DNA of 64,000 nt from Mycolicibacterium cosmeticum (GCF_000613185.1 NZ_CCBB010000001.1:2170001-2234000), one strand, 5' to 3'; shown: positions 1 to 10,604, counted from the first letter of the stretch. Program-made: numbers and translations. Notes: a model not told the origin generated them from the sequence alone.

Positions 1-810
1 ATCACCGCCACGTGGGTGAGCACCGAGTTCAACTCGCTGTTCGAGACGGTGCTGGCCATCTCGGAGCGGGTCGACCCGGTCAAGCTCAATCTCACGCTGA
101 CCGCCGCGGCGGACGCGCTGGCGGGAATGGGCAGCAGGTTCGGCCGCTCCCTGTCGGACGCCGGCGACATCCTCGCCGACGCCAACGCCCGCACCGAGGA
201 CTTCGGGCGCGACCTCCGCGCGCTGGCCGCGCTGGGTGATCGCTACGCCGATGCCGCTCCCGATCTGTTCGACGGGCTGGGCCGGGCGGCGCGCACCGCG
301 GCCACGCTCGACGACGAGCGCGACGCGATCGATCGCGCCCTGCTGGCCGCCGTCGGATTCGGCGCCGACGGCGGTGACATCCTGGAGCGCGGCGGGCCGT
401 ATCTGGCGCGCGGGGCCGCCGACCTGATTCCGACGGCGACGCTGTTCGACCACTACAGCCCGCAGTTGCTCTGCACCATCCGCAACTACCACGACGTGGC
501 ACCGCTGATGGAGGCGACGTTCGGCGGGGACAACGGTTACTCGCTGGATTCGGACGGCACGGTCTTCGGGTTCGGGCTGCCCAACGCCTACGTCTATCCG
601 GACAACCTGCCCAGGGTGAACGCCCACGGCGGGCCGGAGGGCAGGCCCGGCTGCTGGCAGAAGATCACCAAGGATCTGTGGCCCGCACCGTACCTGGTGA
701 TGGACACCGGACTGTCGATCGCGCCGTACAACCATTTCGAGTGGGGCTCACCGATTTTCACCGAGTACGTGTGGGGCCGTCAGGTCGGCGAGCCCACCAT
801 CAACCCGTGA
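1..810 (+). CDS. MceA-family protein, Mce4A-like (5' end outside window)
   Basis: The C-terminal 269 residues of an Mce protein; the reading frame is open from base 1, so the start and the N-terminal membrane anchor and MlaD-like domain lie upstream. The tail carries YPDNLPRVN, GCWQKITKDLWPAPY and VWGRQVGEPTINP, which I recognise from the end of Mce4A rather than Mce1A. Mce proteins form a periplasm-spanning lipid importer; Mce4 takes up sterols. Oddly, no mceB follows: the next gene is an unrelated PPOX protein, so this is either an orphan mceA or the last gene of an atypical locus. The family call is firm; the Mce4A subtype is an inference from the tail motifs. Confidence 0.85.
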   Translation: MTATWVSTEFNSLFETVLAISERVDPVKLNLTLTAAADALAGMGSRFGRSLSDAGDILADANARTEDFGRDLRALAALGDRYADAAPDLFDGLGRAARTAATLDDERDAIDRALLAAVGFGADGGDILERGGPYLARGAADLIPTATLFDHYSPQLLCTIRNYHDVAPLMEATFGGDNGYSLDSDGTVFGFGLPNAYVYPDNLPRVNAHGGPEGRPGCWQKITKDLWPAPYLVMDTGLSIAPYNHFEWGSPIFTEYVWGRQVGEPTINP

Positions 811-851
811 GGGTTGACCTCAACCTTTCTTGAGCTCTTACCGTGGAGGCC

Positions 852-1265
852 ATGACCTTCAAACCACACGAACTGGACTTCCTGCGCAGCACGGTGTTGG
901 GCCGGCTGGCGACAGTCGACCCGCACGGCGCACCTCAGAACAGCCCGGTCGGCTTCACCTACAACGACGAGCTGGGCACCATCGACATCGCCGGCTACCG
1001 GATGTCGGCCAGCCGCAAGTACCGGAATCTGGCGCACAACAACAAGGTGGCCTTCGTCGTCGACGACATCGCCTCGCGCGACCCGTGGCGGGTGCGCTGC
1101 CTGGAGATCCGGGGTACCGCCGAGCAGGTGACGGGCGCCTCCGACCCGGACGGGCAGCTGGATCCGGCGATCATCCGGGTGACACCGCGCCGGATCATCA
1201 GTTTCGGGATCGACGATCAGGACACCGCCCCGCACGACCTGGTGCCCGATATCCGCGACGCCTAG
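852..1265 (+). CDS. PPOX-class F420-dependent family protein
   Basis: A 137-residue protein of the pyridoxamine-phosphate-oxidase-like split-barrel fold. The N-terminal RLATVDPHGAPQNSPVGF, followed by YRMSASRKYRN and a VAFVVDD strand, is typical of the small mycobacterial F420- or FMN-binding PPOX enzymes. Substrate unknown. The start is uncertain: ATG at 852 gives the usual family N-terminus, but a GTG at 843 is in frame and the GGAGG between them sits too close to 852 to be ideal. It converges with the CPBP protease gene, overlapping it by 4 bases. Confidence 0.75.
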   Translation: MTFKPHELDFLRSTVLGRLATVDPHGAPQNSPVGFTYNDELGTIDIAGYRMSASRKYRNLAHNNKVAFVVDDIASRDPWRVRCLEIRGTAEQVTGASDPDGQLDPAIIRVTPRRIISFGIDDQDTAPHDLVPDIRDA

Positions 1266-1861
1266 CGCCGCCGCTGCACCACCAACGCCGCGACGGCACC
1301 CGCCTCGTTGATCGCCAGGTGCACCAACATGGGCGCCAGCAGACTGCCCGATCGCCGGTACAGCCAGTCGAATGCCCAGCCGGCCGCCGCGGTGGCCACG
1401 ACCGTGGCGGCTACTGGCTCTCGCGTACGCCGCGCGTCACCGATGTGGCTGAGCCCGAACGCGATCGCCTGGATCAGCCGGCCGGCGTGCGGGCCGAACG
1501 CCGCGGCGGTGACGCTGCCCAGGCCGGCCCGGAACGCCGCCTCCTCGGCCCACACGGTGGCCAGCGGGATGCGCAACACCAGCCAGCGCAGCGGGTCGGC
1601 GGGTAGCTCCCGGGCCGCCATCCCGGCGCGCACCGGCGGCAGCGCCGTCGAGGCGGCCACCCCGACCGCGATCGGCGTGGCCACCGCCAGACCCAGCCGT
1701 ACCCCGGAACGCAACGCCGGGCGCCGCACCCCGACGGTGGCACCGCTGAGGGCCAGCACGGCCGTCGCCGCGGCGGCCAGCGCGGGCGCGCGGGTCAGCA
1801 CCGACTTCCCCGCCGCCACCGCCACGGCCAGTGCGACGGCCCGGGTCATGGTGGCGGACAT
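1262..1861 (-). CDS. CPBP-family intramembrane glutamic endopeptidase
   Basis: A 199-residue polytopic membrane protein. Its second half has EEAAFRAGL, the EExxxR motif of CPBP (Abi) intramembrane proteases, followed by FGLSHIGD and LVHLAINEAGA, which hold the later conserved His/Asn positions. Such enzymes cleave membrane or prenylated substrates; no substrate can be named here. Its ATG overlaps the TGA of the upstream alpha/beta hydrolase by one base, implying translational coupling at the end of a minus-strand run that starts at pepC. From memory, an equivalent gene lies beside purL in M. tuberculosis (Rv0804 region). Confidence 0.75.
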   Translation of the reverse strand: MSATMTRAVALAVAVAAGKSVLTRAPALAAAATAVLALSGATVGVRRPALRSGVRLGLAVATPIAVGVAASTALPPVRAGMAARELPADPLRWLVLRIPLATVWAEEAAFRAGLGSVTAAAFGPHAGRLIQAIAFGLSHIGDARRTREPVAATVVATAAAGWAFDWLYRRSGSLLAPMLVHLAINEAGAVAALVVQRRR

Positions 1862-3579
1862 CAGTATTGGTCGTCGCTGTCGTCGCGGTGCAGGGCGGCC
1901 CGCACCCGTTCGGTGTCCGCCGGGGTCCAGCCGTCCGGCGGCGCGACGGCCACCCAGCCGTCGAGCACCGAGTCGCCGTAATTGTGGCCGTGGCCGCCCG
2001 GAACGCCGGCGGCGTTGGTCATATCGGCACTCACCTGCCAGAACGTCACGATGGGATACCAGCGCATGGACGCCGTGCGGTCGGCGCCCGGCGGTTCGGT
2101 CAGCCAATCCGGCCGGGAGAACAGCAATTTCGGGGACCACCACACGATCGGGTCGGAGGCGTGCTGCAGGAACAACACCCGGCTCCCGTTCCAGGGGCCC
2201 GCCGCCACCCGGGCGATCGCCTCGGGGCTCTGGGCTTGGGAGAACCGCACCGTGCGGCCGTTGTCGTAGCGGGGTTCCACCTCGGGGGTGCCCGGGTCGC
2301 GGCGCTGCACCAGCCCACTCCACAACGAACTCTCGTTCGGTGGCCCGACCCACAGCACCGAGGAGAAGTCCATCGCGGCGATATCGGGCAGCCAGCCGAA
2401 GGCACCCTGGCCGGCCAGCGACCCGAGACTCTCCCCGTACAGCGCCAACTTCGGCCGGTGCGCCTGCGGCAGTTTGGACCAGCGGTCGTGGATGGCGTCG
2501 ATCATCATCCGGCCGGTCTCCACCGACGTCTCCCGGTCGCCCAGGAACGAAATCCAGCTGGGCAGATACGAGTACTGCATCCCGATCAGGGCGGTGTCGC
2601 CGTTGTACATCATCTCGATGGCCCGCGCCGCGACCGGATTGACCCACCCGGTTCCGGTCGTGGGCACGATCACCAGCAGTTTGCGGTCGAAGGCGTCGGT
2701 GCGTTCGAGCTCGCTGAGCAGCACCGCGAGCCGGCCCTCCGCGGTGTCCGCGGTCTGCAACCCGGCATACACCCGGATGGGTTCGCGGGCCGGTGTGCCG
2801 TTCACCCGGGTGAGTTCGGTGGCATCGGGTCCGCCCGCGACGAAGTTGCGGCCCTGGTAGCCCAGGGTGTCCCAGGGCGCGAAGGATGTCGGACTGCCCG
2901 ACCGTTCGGGCTGCAGCGGCTGGGCGACGCCGGGCCGGGTGGTGGAGTTCTGGGGTTGGAAGACACTGCTGGCGCCGATCAGGAAACCCCGGTACAGCAC
3001 GCCGTTGACCAGCGTGATGAGCAGCACCACCACGATGGCGGTGCCGATGAAGAACGCCACCTCGTGGTGCAGCCGCCAGCGCCTGATCAGCAGCCGGGCC
3101 AGCAGTTTGACCGCGTCGGCCAGTATCCGCCAGGTGGCGATACCGGCGGCCGCCACCAGCACCGCGATGAGCAGCGTGCGCAGGTAGCTGAGGGTGCCGG
3201 GTCCCGCGATACCCATCGCCGCCGACACCTGCCGCTGCCACGCCGCGGCCGGGATGAGCACCAGCAGTGCCGACCCCACCGCCACGATCACGATCGCGGC
3301 CTTGATCAGGCGGATCGCCCGAGGCGCCGGCGGCCACCACGGCCGGTGCCGTAACACCAGGCGGTACAACAGTTTTCCGACGCCGACGCCGATGCCGTAC
3401 CCGATGGCCGCGTTGAGACCGCCGATCAGGCCGGCGAACATCCAGTCACGGGGCAGCAGCGACGGCGTCAACGACAAACAGAACAGCAGGGCACCGAAGG
3501 CGATGCCGACGAAGTCGAGGCGGACCAGGCTCCAGACCCACACCAGCAGTGGGTGGCGGTTACCGGTCCGCTCGGTCAC
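1861..3579 (-). CDS. Membrane-anchored alpha/beta hydrolase (Abhydrolase_9 type)
   Basis: 572 residues. The first 200 or so contain four to five hydrophobic segments (for example residues 20-40, 50-70, 90-115 and 130-150), matching the N-terminal membrane domain of the Abhydrolase_9 family. The C-terminal half carries the nucleophile elbow [11 protein letters not shown], a later [11 protein letters not shown] acid segment and GGHGHNYGD as the likely catalytic His region. Substrate unknown; a lipid or ester is plausible. GTG start, with a 4-base GTGA overlap with the purL stop, so it is translated after purL and before the CPBP protease. Confidence 0.75.
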   Translation of the reverse strand: MTERTGNRHPLLVWVWSLVRLDFVGIAFGALLFCLSLTPSLLPRDWMFAGLIGGLNAAIGYGIGVGVGKLLYRLVLRHRPWWPPAPRAIRLIKAAIVIVAVGSALLVLIPAAAWQRQVSAAMGIAGPGTLSYLRTLLIAVLVAAAGIATWRILADAVKLLARLLIRRWRLHHEVAFFIGTAIVVVLLITLVNGVLYRGFLIGASSVFQPQNSTTRPGVAQPLQPERSGSPTSFAPWDTLGYQGRNFVAGGPDATELTRVNGTPAREPIRVYAGLQTADTAEGRLAVLLSELERTDAFDRKLLVIVPTTGTGWVNPVAARAIEMMYNGDTALIGMQYSYLPSWISFLGDRETSVETGRMMIDAIHDRWSKLPQAHRPKLALYGESLGSLAGQGAFGWLPDIAAMDFSSVLWVGPPNESSLWSGLVQRRDPGTPEVEPRYDNGRTVRFSQAQSPEAIARVAAGPWNGSRVLFLQHASDPIVWWSPKLLFSRPDWLTEPPGADRTASMRWYPIVTFWQVSADMTNAAGVPGGHGHNYGDSVLDGWVAVAPPDGWTPADTERVRAALHRDDSDDQY

Positions 3580-5879
3580 CCGAACAACCCGGGCAGCACA
3601 CCCTCGGAGGTATTGCGCAGTTCGTCCAGCGTCACGCTGAACTGGCCCTGGACCTCCACGGCATCACTGCCCTGGTCGACCACGCCGATCCGGGTGACGG
3701 GCAGGCCGCGTGCCTCACACATCGACCGGAACCGGCTCTCCTCGGTGCGCGGCACCGCGACCAGCACCCGGCCGGCCGACTCGGAGAACAGCGTCACGAA
3801 GGGATCGGCGCCTTCGGGAAGGATGATGCGGCAGCCGGTTTCACCGGCCAGCGCGGCCTCCACCACCGCCTGCATCAGCCCGCCCTCGCTCAGGTCGTGC
3901 GCGGCCGAGATCAACCCGTCCCGCGACGCCGCGGTGAGCACCTCGGCGAGCAGTTTCTCGCGGGCCAGGTCCACCTTCGGCGGCACCCCGCCCAGATGGT
4001 CGGCGGTCACCTGCGCCCAGATGGAGCCGTCGAACTCGTCGTGGGTGTCCCCCAGCAGCAGCAGAGTTTCGCCGGGCTCGGTGCCCAGGCCCGTCGGGAT
4101 GCGGCGCTTCACGTCATCGATGACGCCGAGCACGCCGACCACCGGGGTGGGCAGGATCGCGGTGGTGCCGGTCTGGTTGTAGAAGCTGACGTTGCCGCCG
4201 GTGACCGGAATGCCAAGGGCCGCACAACCGTCGGCGAGTCCGCGCACCGCCTGGGAGAACTGCCACATGACGCCCGGGTCCTCCGGTGAGCCGAAGTTCA
4301 GGCAGTTGGTCACCGCGACCGGGGTGGCGCCGGTGACGGCGACGTTGCGGTAGGCCTCGGCCAGCGCCAGTTGCGCGCCGGCGTACGGGTCCAGTTGGGT
4401 GTAGCGCCCGGACGCGTCCGTCGAGACCGCGACCCCGCGCCCGGTTTCCTCGTCGATGCGCAGCACCCCACCGTCGGCGTGCTCGGCCAGCACGGTGTTG
4501 CCGCGCACGTAGCGGTCGTACTGCTCGGTGATGTACGCCCGGCTGCACAGGTGCGGACTGCCCAGCAGCGCAAGCAGAGTCGCCTTCAGTTCGTCGCCGG
4601 TCGCCGGTCGGGGCAGCTTGGCCGAGGTGTCGGCGATCAACGCGTCCTGGGTGTCGGGCCGGGCCACCGGCCGCTGGTACACCGGGCCTTCGTGGGCGAC
4701 GGTGCGCGGCGGCACGTCGACGACGGTCTGGCCGTGCCAGGTGATCTCCAACCGGTCGCCGTCGGTGACCTCCCCGATGACGGTGGCCAGCACATCCCAT
4801 TTACGGCAGACGGCCAGGAACTTGTCCACGTTCTCCGGCGTGACGACGGCGCACATGCGCTCCTGCGACTCGCTCGACAGGATCTCGGCCGGGGTCATGT
4901 TCGCGGCCCGCTGCGGCACCGTCTCCAGTTCGACCCGCATGCCACCGTCGCCGGCCGATGCGAGTTCGGATGTGGCGCACGACAATCCAGCACCGCCGAG
5001 GTCCTGGATGCCGACCACCAGGTCGGCCGCATAGAGCTCAAGGCAACACTCGATGAGCACCTTCTCCATGAAGGGGTCACCCACCTGCACAGCGGGCAGT
5101 TTCTTGCGGCCCGGGCCGGAGCCCTCGTCGCCGCCGAACGTCTCGGACGCCAGCACCGACACACCGCCGATGCCGTCCAGACCGGTGCGGGCACCGAACA
5201 GGATGATCTTGTTGCCGGTGCCCGACGCGAACGCCAGGTGCAGATCCTCCTTGCGCAGCACCCCGACGCACAGCGCGTTCACCAACGGGTTCCCGGCGTA
5301 GGAGGCGTCGAAGACGGTCTCACCGCCGATATTGGGCAGGCCGAGGGAGTTCCCGTAGCCGCCGATGCCGCGGACCACGCCGTCGAGCACGCGGCGGGTG
5401 TCCGGCGCGTCGGCCGCCCCGAACCGCAGCTGGTCCATGACGGCCACCGGGCGGGCGCCCATCGCCATGATGTCGCGCACGATGCCGCCGACGCCGGTGG
5501 CCGCACCCTGATAGGGCTCCACATACGACGGGTGGTTGTGCGACTCCACCTTGAACGTGACGGCCCAGCCGTCACCGATGTCGACGACGCCGGCGTTCTC
5601 ACCGATGCCGGCGAGCATGCCGGCCCGCATCTCGTCGGTGGTGGTCTCACCGAAGTAGCGCAGGTGCACCTTGGAGGACTTGTAGGAGCAGTGCTCGCTC
5701 CACATCACCGAGTACATCGCCAGTTCGGCGTCGGTGGGGCGGCGGCCCAGGATCTCGCGGATGCGCTGATACTCGTCATCCTTGAGGCCGAGCTCACGGT
5801 AGGGCTGCGGTTGGTCGGGGGTGGTGGCTGCCCGGTCGACGGTGTCAACTTCGGGGCTGTTACCAGACGTCACCGGCAT
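3576..5879 (-). CDS. purL: Phosphoribosylformylglycinamidine synthase subunit PurL
   Basis: 767 residues, the length of the small-type PurL that works with separate PurQ and PurS subunits, both present at 10.7-11.6 kb. It catalyses the ATP-dependent conversion of FGAR to FGAM in purine synthesis in the cytosol. Visible signatures are [14 protein letters not shown] near residue 57, [36 protein letters not shown] [14 protein letters not shown], and [10 protein letters not shown] near the C-terminus. It is nearly collinear with M. tuberculosis PurL as I recall it. The gene is 3 bases from the end of the antiporter gene upstream and overlaps the hydrolase gene downstream. Confidence 0.97.
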   Translation of the reverse strand: MPVTSGNSPEVDTVDRAATTPDQPQPYRELGLKDDEYQRIREILGRRPTDAELAMYSVMWSEHCSYKSSKVHLRYFGETTTDEMRAGMLAGIGENAGVVDIGDGWAVTFKVESHNHPSYVEPYQGAATGVGGIVRDIMAMGARPVAVMDQLRFGAADAPDTRRVLDGVVRGIGGYGNSLGLPNIGGETVFDASYAGNPLVNALCVGVLRKEDLHLAFASGTGNKIILFGARTGLDGIGGVSVLASETFGGDEGSGPGRKKLPAVQVGDPFMEKVLIECCLELYAADLVVGIQDLGGAGLSCATSELASAGDGGMRVELETVPQRAANMTPAEILSSESQERMCAVVTPENVDKFLAVCRKWDVLATVIGEVTDGDRLEITWHGQTVVDVPPRTVAHEGPVYQRPVARPDTQDALIADTSAKLPRPATGDELKATLLALLGSPHLCSRAYITEQYDRYVRGNTVLAEHADGGVLRIDEETGRGVAVSTDASGRYTQLDPYAGAQLALAEAYRNVAVTGATPVAVTNCLNFGSPEDPGVMWQFSQAVRGLADGCAALGIPVTGGNVSFYNQTGTTAILPTPVVGVLGVIDDVKRRIPTGLGTEPGETLLLLGDTHDEFDGSIWAQVTADHLGGVPPKVDLAREKLLAEVLTAASRDGLISAAHDLSEGGLMQAVVEAALAGETGCRIILPEGADPFVTLFSESAGRVLVAVPRTEESRFRSMCEARGLPVTRIGVVDQGSDAVEVQGQFSVTLDELRNTSEGVLPGLFG

Positions 5880-5882
5880 AGT

Positions 5883-7076
5883 TTATTCGTTCACGCGGTG
5901 ACGGCCGACCAGCACCGGCCCGAGCACGCCCCAGAGCAGGACGCTGCCCAGCACCACCAGGATGGTGCACAACAACACCGCGCGTTCGGCGGCGTCGTCG
6001 AGCACGTTGAAGGCGAGCAGGCCCAGCACGATGGTCGCCGCGCCGCGCGGCGCCAGAACGGCCACCAGCCGCCGGTTCGGCCGGCTCAGTCCGGACCGGG
6101 TCAGCGACAGCACCACCGGGACGAACCGGACCACGGTGACCACCAGCACACAGAACACCACCAGCCCGACGGAGACACCTTCTTCGAGCACGTACCAGGC
6201 GACCGCGCCGAAGACGAACCAGAGCACGGCCGACAGCAGGAACGCGATGTCGTCCAGCAGTTCCAGTTCGCGGCGCTCGTCGGAGTAGCGGCGCAATCCG
6301 TTGAACGCGATACCGCACACGAAGGCCGCGACGAATCCGTTGCCGTGGGAGGCCACGTTGAGGGTGTAGGCCAGCACCGGGGTGCACACCAGGATCAGCC
6401 GGCGGGACCGGTCGGTCATGAGGCCGCGGCGGTCCGCCGCGTTGGCGGCGACCGCCACCGACGCACCGATGACCAGTCCGAGCACGATGGCGCTCAACAG
6501 GTGCGGGACCGCGTCACGCACCGCATGCATCACGCTTTCGGCGCCGGCGTGCTCACCTCCGGTGATCGCCAGCGCAAAGACCAGGATCGGCGCGACGACG
6601 CCGTCGCTGTAGCCCTCCTCGACGTTGAGCAGATTGCGGACCCGGGCCGGGATCCGCTCGTCGTGCAGGAAGGAGGCCACCGGCGCGAAGTCGATGGGCA
6701 CCACCACACAGGCCACCGCCAGCAGCGCCGCCCAGGACAGTCCGGGCAGCAGCCAGCTGCCCAGCAGCACCGACAGGGCCAGGCTCAGCGGCAGCGCGAT
6801 CACGATGAGCCGGAACGCCGGCCCGGCCATCCCGCCGAAGAAACCACCGCGCACGTGGGTGGCGTGACCGAACAGCAGGATCGCCAGGATCAGCTCGATG
6901 ATCGGCAGGATCACGTCGGTGTCGAGGCTCGCGGCCAGGGCGTGGTGGGTGCCGACACCCACCACCGCGCCGACGATCACCAGCACCATCGCCGGCGTGA
7001 TGCGCCAGCGGTCCAACTGCCGGGCGAACAGCGCCCACAGTGCCAGCGTCGCGCTGACGCCGACGACCGACCACAC
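5883..7076 (-). CDS. CPA1/NhaP-type cation:proton antiporter
   Basis: About 397 residues with some 11-12 hydrophobic helices spread over the full length and no soluble tail. The segment with VVPIDFAPVASFLHDERIP, then RNLLNVEEGYSDGVVAP, corresponds to the ion-binding helix region of CPA1 Na+/H+ antiporters. A Na+ or K+/H+ exchanger at the cytoplasmic membrane is inferred. The start is uncertain: GTG 7076 gives an N-terminus immediately ahead of the first helix; a CTG overlapping the VOC stop at 7091 is an alternative. It lies between the VOC gene and purL on the same strand, with near-zero spacing on both sides. Confidence 0.75.
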   Translation of the reverse strand: MWSVVGVSATLALWALFARQLDRWRITPAMVLVIVGAVVGVGTHHALAASLDTDVILPIIELILAILLFGHATHVRGGFFGGMAGPAFRLIVIALPLSLALSVLLGSWLLPGLSWAALLAVACVVVPIDFAPVASFLHDERIPARVRNLLNVEEGYSDGVVAPILVFALAITGGEHAGAESVMHAVRDAVPHLLSAIVLGLVIGASVAVAANAADRRGLMTDRSRRLILVCTPVLAYTLNVASHGNGFVAAFVCGIAFNGLRRYSDERRELELLDDIAFLLSAVLWFVFGAVAWYVLEEGVSVGLVVFCVLVVTVVRFVPVVLSLTRSGLSRPNRRLVAVLAPRGAATIVLGLLAFNVLDDAAERAVLLCTILVVLGSVLLWGVLGPVLVGRHRVNE

Positions 7077-7087
7077 CGTGCCGGCGA

Positions 7088-7435
7088 TCAGGACGCGGCC
7101 ACGCAGAAGGCGTTGCCGTCCGGGTCGGCGAACACCACCCACTGGAACTCGGGGCCGAAATCGTGCCTGCCGGTCTCGGTGGCACCCAGCGAGACCAGGC
7201 GGGCGATCTCGGCTTCGAGATCCTCGGTGTGGAAGTCGACGTGCACGCGGTTCTTGCCGGGCGTCGGGTCGTCGACGCGCTGGAAGCCCAGCCGCAGCCC
7301 GCTCGGCAGCGTGACGAACACGAATTCGCCTGGCATCAGGGCGGTCAGCTCACCCCCGGCGGCTGTGGCCCACCACGCCGCGAGGCGATCGGGATCGAGC
7401 GAATCGACAGTGATCATCTCCACACCAATAGCCAT
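7088..7435 (-). CDS. VOC-superfamily (glyoxalase/bleomycin-resistance fold) protein
   Basis: 115 residues, one VOC domain of two beta-alpha-beta-beta-beta repeats. It starts MITVDSLDPDRLAAWWA after a short leader and ends with HDFGPEFQWVVFADPDGNAFCV, the standard C-terminal VOC motif. Family members bind metals or small ligands; the function here is unknown. It corresponds in place and length to M. tuberculosis Rv0801 as I recall. It sits 16 bases after pepC in the same run. The true start could be the second methionine (residue 7). Confidence 0.75.
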   Translation of the reverse strand: MAIGVEMITVDSLDPDRLAAWWATAAGGELTALMPGEFVFVTLPSGLRLGFQRVDDPTPGKNRVHVDFHTEDLEAEIARLVSLGATETGRHDFGPEFQWVVFADPDGNAFCVAAS

Positions 7436-7451
7436 AGCCGGAGAGTAACCA

Positions 7452-8723
7452 CTACCCCCGACGCGTGCCCGCCGCCGGCGCCAGAAACGCCTGAAGCGCC
7501 GCCGAATACGCGGCCACGTCGGCGGCGCCCATCACCTCGCGGGCCGAATGCATGGCCAGCTGGGCCGCTCCCACGTCGACGGTGGGAATCCCGGTGCGCG
7601 CGGCGGTCATCGGCCCGATCGTCGACCCGCACGGCAGGTCGGCCCGGTGTTCGTAGCGCTGCAGCGGCACCCCGGCCTGCCGGCACGCCAGCGCGAAGGC
7701 CGCCGCGGTGCGGCCATCGGTGGCGTAGCGCAGATTCGGCTGCACCTTGAGTACCGGGCCGGCGTTCACCGCGATGAGGTGGCCGGGTTCGTGCCGGTCC
7801 GGGTAGTTCGGGTGGGTGGCGTGTGCCATGTCGCCGGAGGCGATCATCGATTCGGCGCAGCGGCGCAGGAAGTCCTGCCGATCCTGGCCGCTCGCCAGCA
7901 CGATGCGCTCGAGCACCGTCAGCAGCAGTTCGGACTGCGCGCCGTGATCGGACTGCGAACCGACCTCCTCGTGGTCGAACAGCGCCAGCACCGGGATGTG
8001 ACTCTCCGGTTCGGCGGCGAGCAGCGCCTCGAGCCCGGCATGACAGGTCACCTGGTTGTCCAGCCGGGGCGCGCTGACGAACTCGCGGCCGGCGCCGGTG
8101 ATCGCCGACGGCGCCAGGTCGTGGGTCATCAGGTCGAAGCCCAGCACGTCGGATTCGCGCACCCCGGCGCGTTCGGCGACGAACCCGATGAACGACCGCT
8201 GCTCCCCCACCCCCAAGATCGCGTTGACGTGCCGCTGCGGGTCGGGGCTGACCCCCTTGCGGTCGTCGGACAGGTGGATGGCCAGTTGCGGCACCCGCAG
8301 GATCGGGTCGTCGATCCGCACCAGCCGATGCGCCACCTGGCCGCCATCCACGACGGACAGCCGGCCGCTGATGCCGAGGTCGCGGTCCAGCCACGAGTTC
8401 AGCCACGCGCCGCCGTAGGGCTGCAGGGCCACCACCTGCCAGCCGGCGACCACCCGGTCGGGGTGCTGTTTGACGCGCAGGTTGGGGCTGTCGGTGTGAC
8501 CGCCGACGATCCGGAACGGCACCTGTCCCGGCGTCGAATCCCAGGCCACCAACGAGCCGGCCCGCACGGTGAAGAACTTGCCGCCGGAGTCGGGCCAGGC
8601 CTGCGATTCGGACAGTTCGGTGTACCCGGCAGCCTCCAGCAGCCGCGCGGCCGTCGCGCACACATGGAACGGGGACGGCGAGGCGTCGATGAACTCACAC
8701 AGGCTCTGGGGGCTAGCAGGCAT
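7452..8723 (-). CDS. pepC: M18-family aminopeptidase
   Basis: 423 residues of the aspartyl-aminopeptidase (M18) family: a cytosolic zinc peptidase, usually a dodecamer, that releases acidic N-terminal residues. Metal-site motifs are visible: [13 protein letters not shown] near the N-terminus, [29 protein letters not shown] with the paired glutamates, and the late [18 protein letters not shown] histidine. ATG start. First gene of the pepC-to-CPBP run and divergent from the DyP gene across 51 bases, so the two must share promoter DNA. Confidence 0.92.
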   Translation of the reverse strand: MPASPQSLCEFIDASPSPFHVCATAARLLEAAGYTELSESQAWPDSGGKFFTVRAGSLVAWDSTPGQVPFRIVGGHTDSPNLRVKQHPDRVVAGWQVVALQPYGGAWLNSWLDRDLGISGRLSVVDGGQVAHRLVRIDDPILRVPQLAIHLSDDRKGVSPDPQRHVNAILGVGEQRSFIGFVAERAGVRESDVLGFDLMTHDLAPSAITGAGREFVSAPRLDNQVTCHAGLEALLAAEPESHIPVLALFDHEEVGSQSDHGAQSELLLTVLERIVLASGQDRQDFLRRCAESMIASGDMAHATHPNYPDRHEPGHLIAVNAGPVLKVQPNLRYATDGRTAAAFALACRQAGVPLQRYEHRADLPCGSTIGPMTAARTGIPTVDVGAAQLAMHSAREVMGAADVAAYSAALQAFLAPAAGTRRG

Positions 8724-8774
8724 CTTTTCATCTTGACCGGTGAGACGTCGTCCGGCCGCGCTAGGGTCTGCGAT

Positions 8775-9806
8775 GTGTCCGATCTTGTTCCGCAGGCGGT
8801 GCTCGCGCCACTGACCCCGGCCGCCATCTTCATGGTCGCCACCATCGACGACGGCGGCGAGCAGACCGTGCACGACGCACTCGGCGATATCTCTGGTCTG
8901 GTCCGCGCCATAGGGTTTCGCGATCCGACCAAGCACCTGTCGGTGATCACGTCGATCGGATCCGACGCCTGGGACCGGTTGTTCAGCGGGCCCCGCCCCG
9001 TCGAGCTGCATCCCTTCGTCGCGTTGGAGGGGCCGCGGCACCGCGCCCCGTCGACGCCGGGTGATCTGTTGTTCCACATCCGGGCGGAATCGCTGGACGT
9101 GTGTTTCGAGTTGGCGGGCAAGATCGTCGCCGCGATGGACGGCGCCATCACCATCGTCGACGAGGTGCACGGCTTCAAGTTCTTCGACAACCGCGACCTG
9201 CTGGGCTTCGTGGACGGCACGGAGAACCCGGACGGCCCGGTGGCGATGAGCGCCAGCCAAATCGGTGACGAGGATCCCGATTTCGCCGGCGGGTGCTACG
9301 TGCACGTGCAGCGCTACCTGCACGACATGTCGGCGTGGAACGCGCTGTCGGTCGAGGAGCAGGAGCGGGTGATCGGTCGCACCAAACTCGACGACATCGA
9401 ACTGGACGACGCGGTGAAACCGGCGAATTCGCATGTGGCCCTCAACGTCATCGAGGACGAGCAGGGCAACGAGCTGAAGATCCTGCGGCACAACATGCCG
9501 TTCGGTGAGATCGGCAAGGGCGAGTTCGGGACCTACTACATCGGCTATTCGCGCACCGCCGCGGTCACCGAACGGATGCTGCGCAACATGTTCATCGGCG
9601 ACCCGCCCGGCAACACCGACCGGATCCTGGACTTCTCCACCGCGGTGACCGGTTGCCTGTTCTTCACCCCGACGGCCGATTTCCTCGACGACCCGCCACC
9701 CATGCCCGGGCCGGCCGAGCCGGCCCCCGCCGTAGCCACCAGCACGCCCACGCCCACGTATTCCGGTTCACTGTCGATCGGCAGCCTGAAAGGACAACCC
9801 CAATGA
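8775..9806 (+). CDS. DyP-type haem peroxidase, encapsulin cargo
   Basis: 343 residues. DyP peroxidases use haem and H2O2 to oxidise dyes, phenols and related substrates. The signature GFVDGTEN lies at 144-151 with distal Asp147; proximal His220 is in PANSHVALN and distal Arg238 and Asn240 in LRHNMPFG, matching DypB spacing. After a Pro/Thr-rich linker (about 303-329) the protein ends [13 protein letters not shown], a classic encapsulin targeting peptide, so the enzyme is packaged in the shell encoded next door. GTG start at 8775. The stop TGA overlaps the encapsulin ATG. Equivalent to Rv0799c in M. tuberculosis. Confidence 0.95.
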   Translation: MSDLVPQAVLAPLTPAAIFMVATIDDGGEQTVHDALGDISGLVRAIGFRDPTKHLSVITSIGSDAWDRLFSGPRPVELHPFVALEGPRHRAPSTPGDLLFHIRAESLDVCFELAGKIVAAMDGAITIVDEVHGFKFFDNRDLLGFVDGTENPDGPVAMSASQIGDEDPDFAGGCYVHVQRYLHDMSAWNALSVEEQERVIGRTKLDDIELDDAVKPANSHVALNVIEDEQGNELKILRHNMPFGEIGKGEFGTYYIGYSRTAAVTERMLRNMFIGDPPGNTDRILDFSTAVTGCLFFTPTADFLDDPPPMPGPAEPAPAVATSTPTPTYSGSLSIGSLKGQPQ

Positions 9807-10600
9807 ACAACCTGTACCGCGAACTGGCGCCGGTCACCGACGAGGCGTGGGCCGAGATCGAGCAGGAGGCCACCCGCACGTTCAAGCGGCACATCGCCGG
9901 GCGCCGGGTCGTCGACTGCACCGGTCCGACCGGCGCCACCACCGCCGCGGTGTCCACCGGTCACCTGCTGGATGTGACCTCCCCGGGTGACGGTGTGATC
10001 GCGCACCTGCGCGACAGCCGTCCGCTGGTGCGGCTGCGGGTGCCGTTCACCATCACCCGCGAGGCCATCGACGACGTTGAACGCGGCTCGCAGGACTCGG
10101 ACTGGGACCCGGTCAAGGACGCCGCCAAGAAGCTGGCCTTCGCCGAGGACCGGGCGATCTTCGAGGGGTACGCGGCGGCCAACATCCAGGGCATCCGCGC
10201 GGCCAGCTCCAACCCCGGCCTGGCGCTGCCCGAGGATCCGCGCGACTATCCCGATGTGATCGCCCAGGCGCTGTCGGAGCTGCGGCTGGCCGGTGTCGAC
10301 GGCCCCTACTCGGTGCTGCTGTCGGCCGACGCCTACACCAAGGTCAGTGAGACCACCGAGCACGGTTATCCGTTGCGCGAACACCTCAACCGGGTGGTCG
10401 ACGGTGACATCATCTGGGCCCCGGCCATCGACGGCGCGTTCGTATTGTCCACCCGCGGAGGCGATTTCGATCTGCAGCTGGGCACCGACGTGTCGATCGG
10501 CTACTCGAGCCACGACGCGGAGACGGTGCAGCTGTACCTGCAGGAGACCTTCACGTTCCTCAACTACACCGCCGAGGCCTCGGTCGCCCTGAGCGCCTGA
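9803..10600 (+). CDS. Encapsulin nanocompartment shell protein (Cfp29-like)
   Basis: 265 residues of the HK97-fold encapsulin family, Linocin-M18/Cfp29 type. It opens [23 protein letters not shown] with the usual N-terminal helix that forms the cargo-binding groove. Later FKRHIAGRRVVD, DVERGS, AFAEDRAIFEG and YLQETFTFLNY are typical of the family, and the length matches a T=1 shell protein. It self-assembles into a 60-mer that holds the DyP enzyme. Translationally coupled to the peroxidase gene by an ATGA overlap. In M. tuberculosis this is Cfp29 (Rv0798c). Confidence 0.96.
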   Translation: MNNLYRELAPVTDEAWAEIEQEATRTFKRHIAGRRVVDCTGPTGATTAAVSTGHLLDVTSPGDGVIAHLRDSRPLVRLRVPFTITREAIDDVERGSQDSDWDPVKDAAKKLAFAEDRAIFEGYAAANIQGIRAASSNPGLALPEDPRDYPDVIAQALSELRLAGVDGPYSVLLSADAYTKVSETTEHGYPLREHLNRVVDGDIIWAPAIDGAFVLSTRGGDFDLQLGTDVSIGYSSHDAETVQLYLQETFTFLNYTAEASVALSA

Positions 10601-10604
10601 CGTT

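Noticed and set aside
4371..7448. A 1025-codon open frame on the plus strand opposite purL and the antiporter gene
   Set aside because: It is antisense to two clear genes, rich in His/Arg/Gly/Gln as expected of GC-rich shadow frames, and has no recognisable domain.
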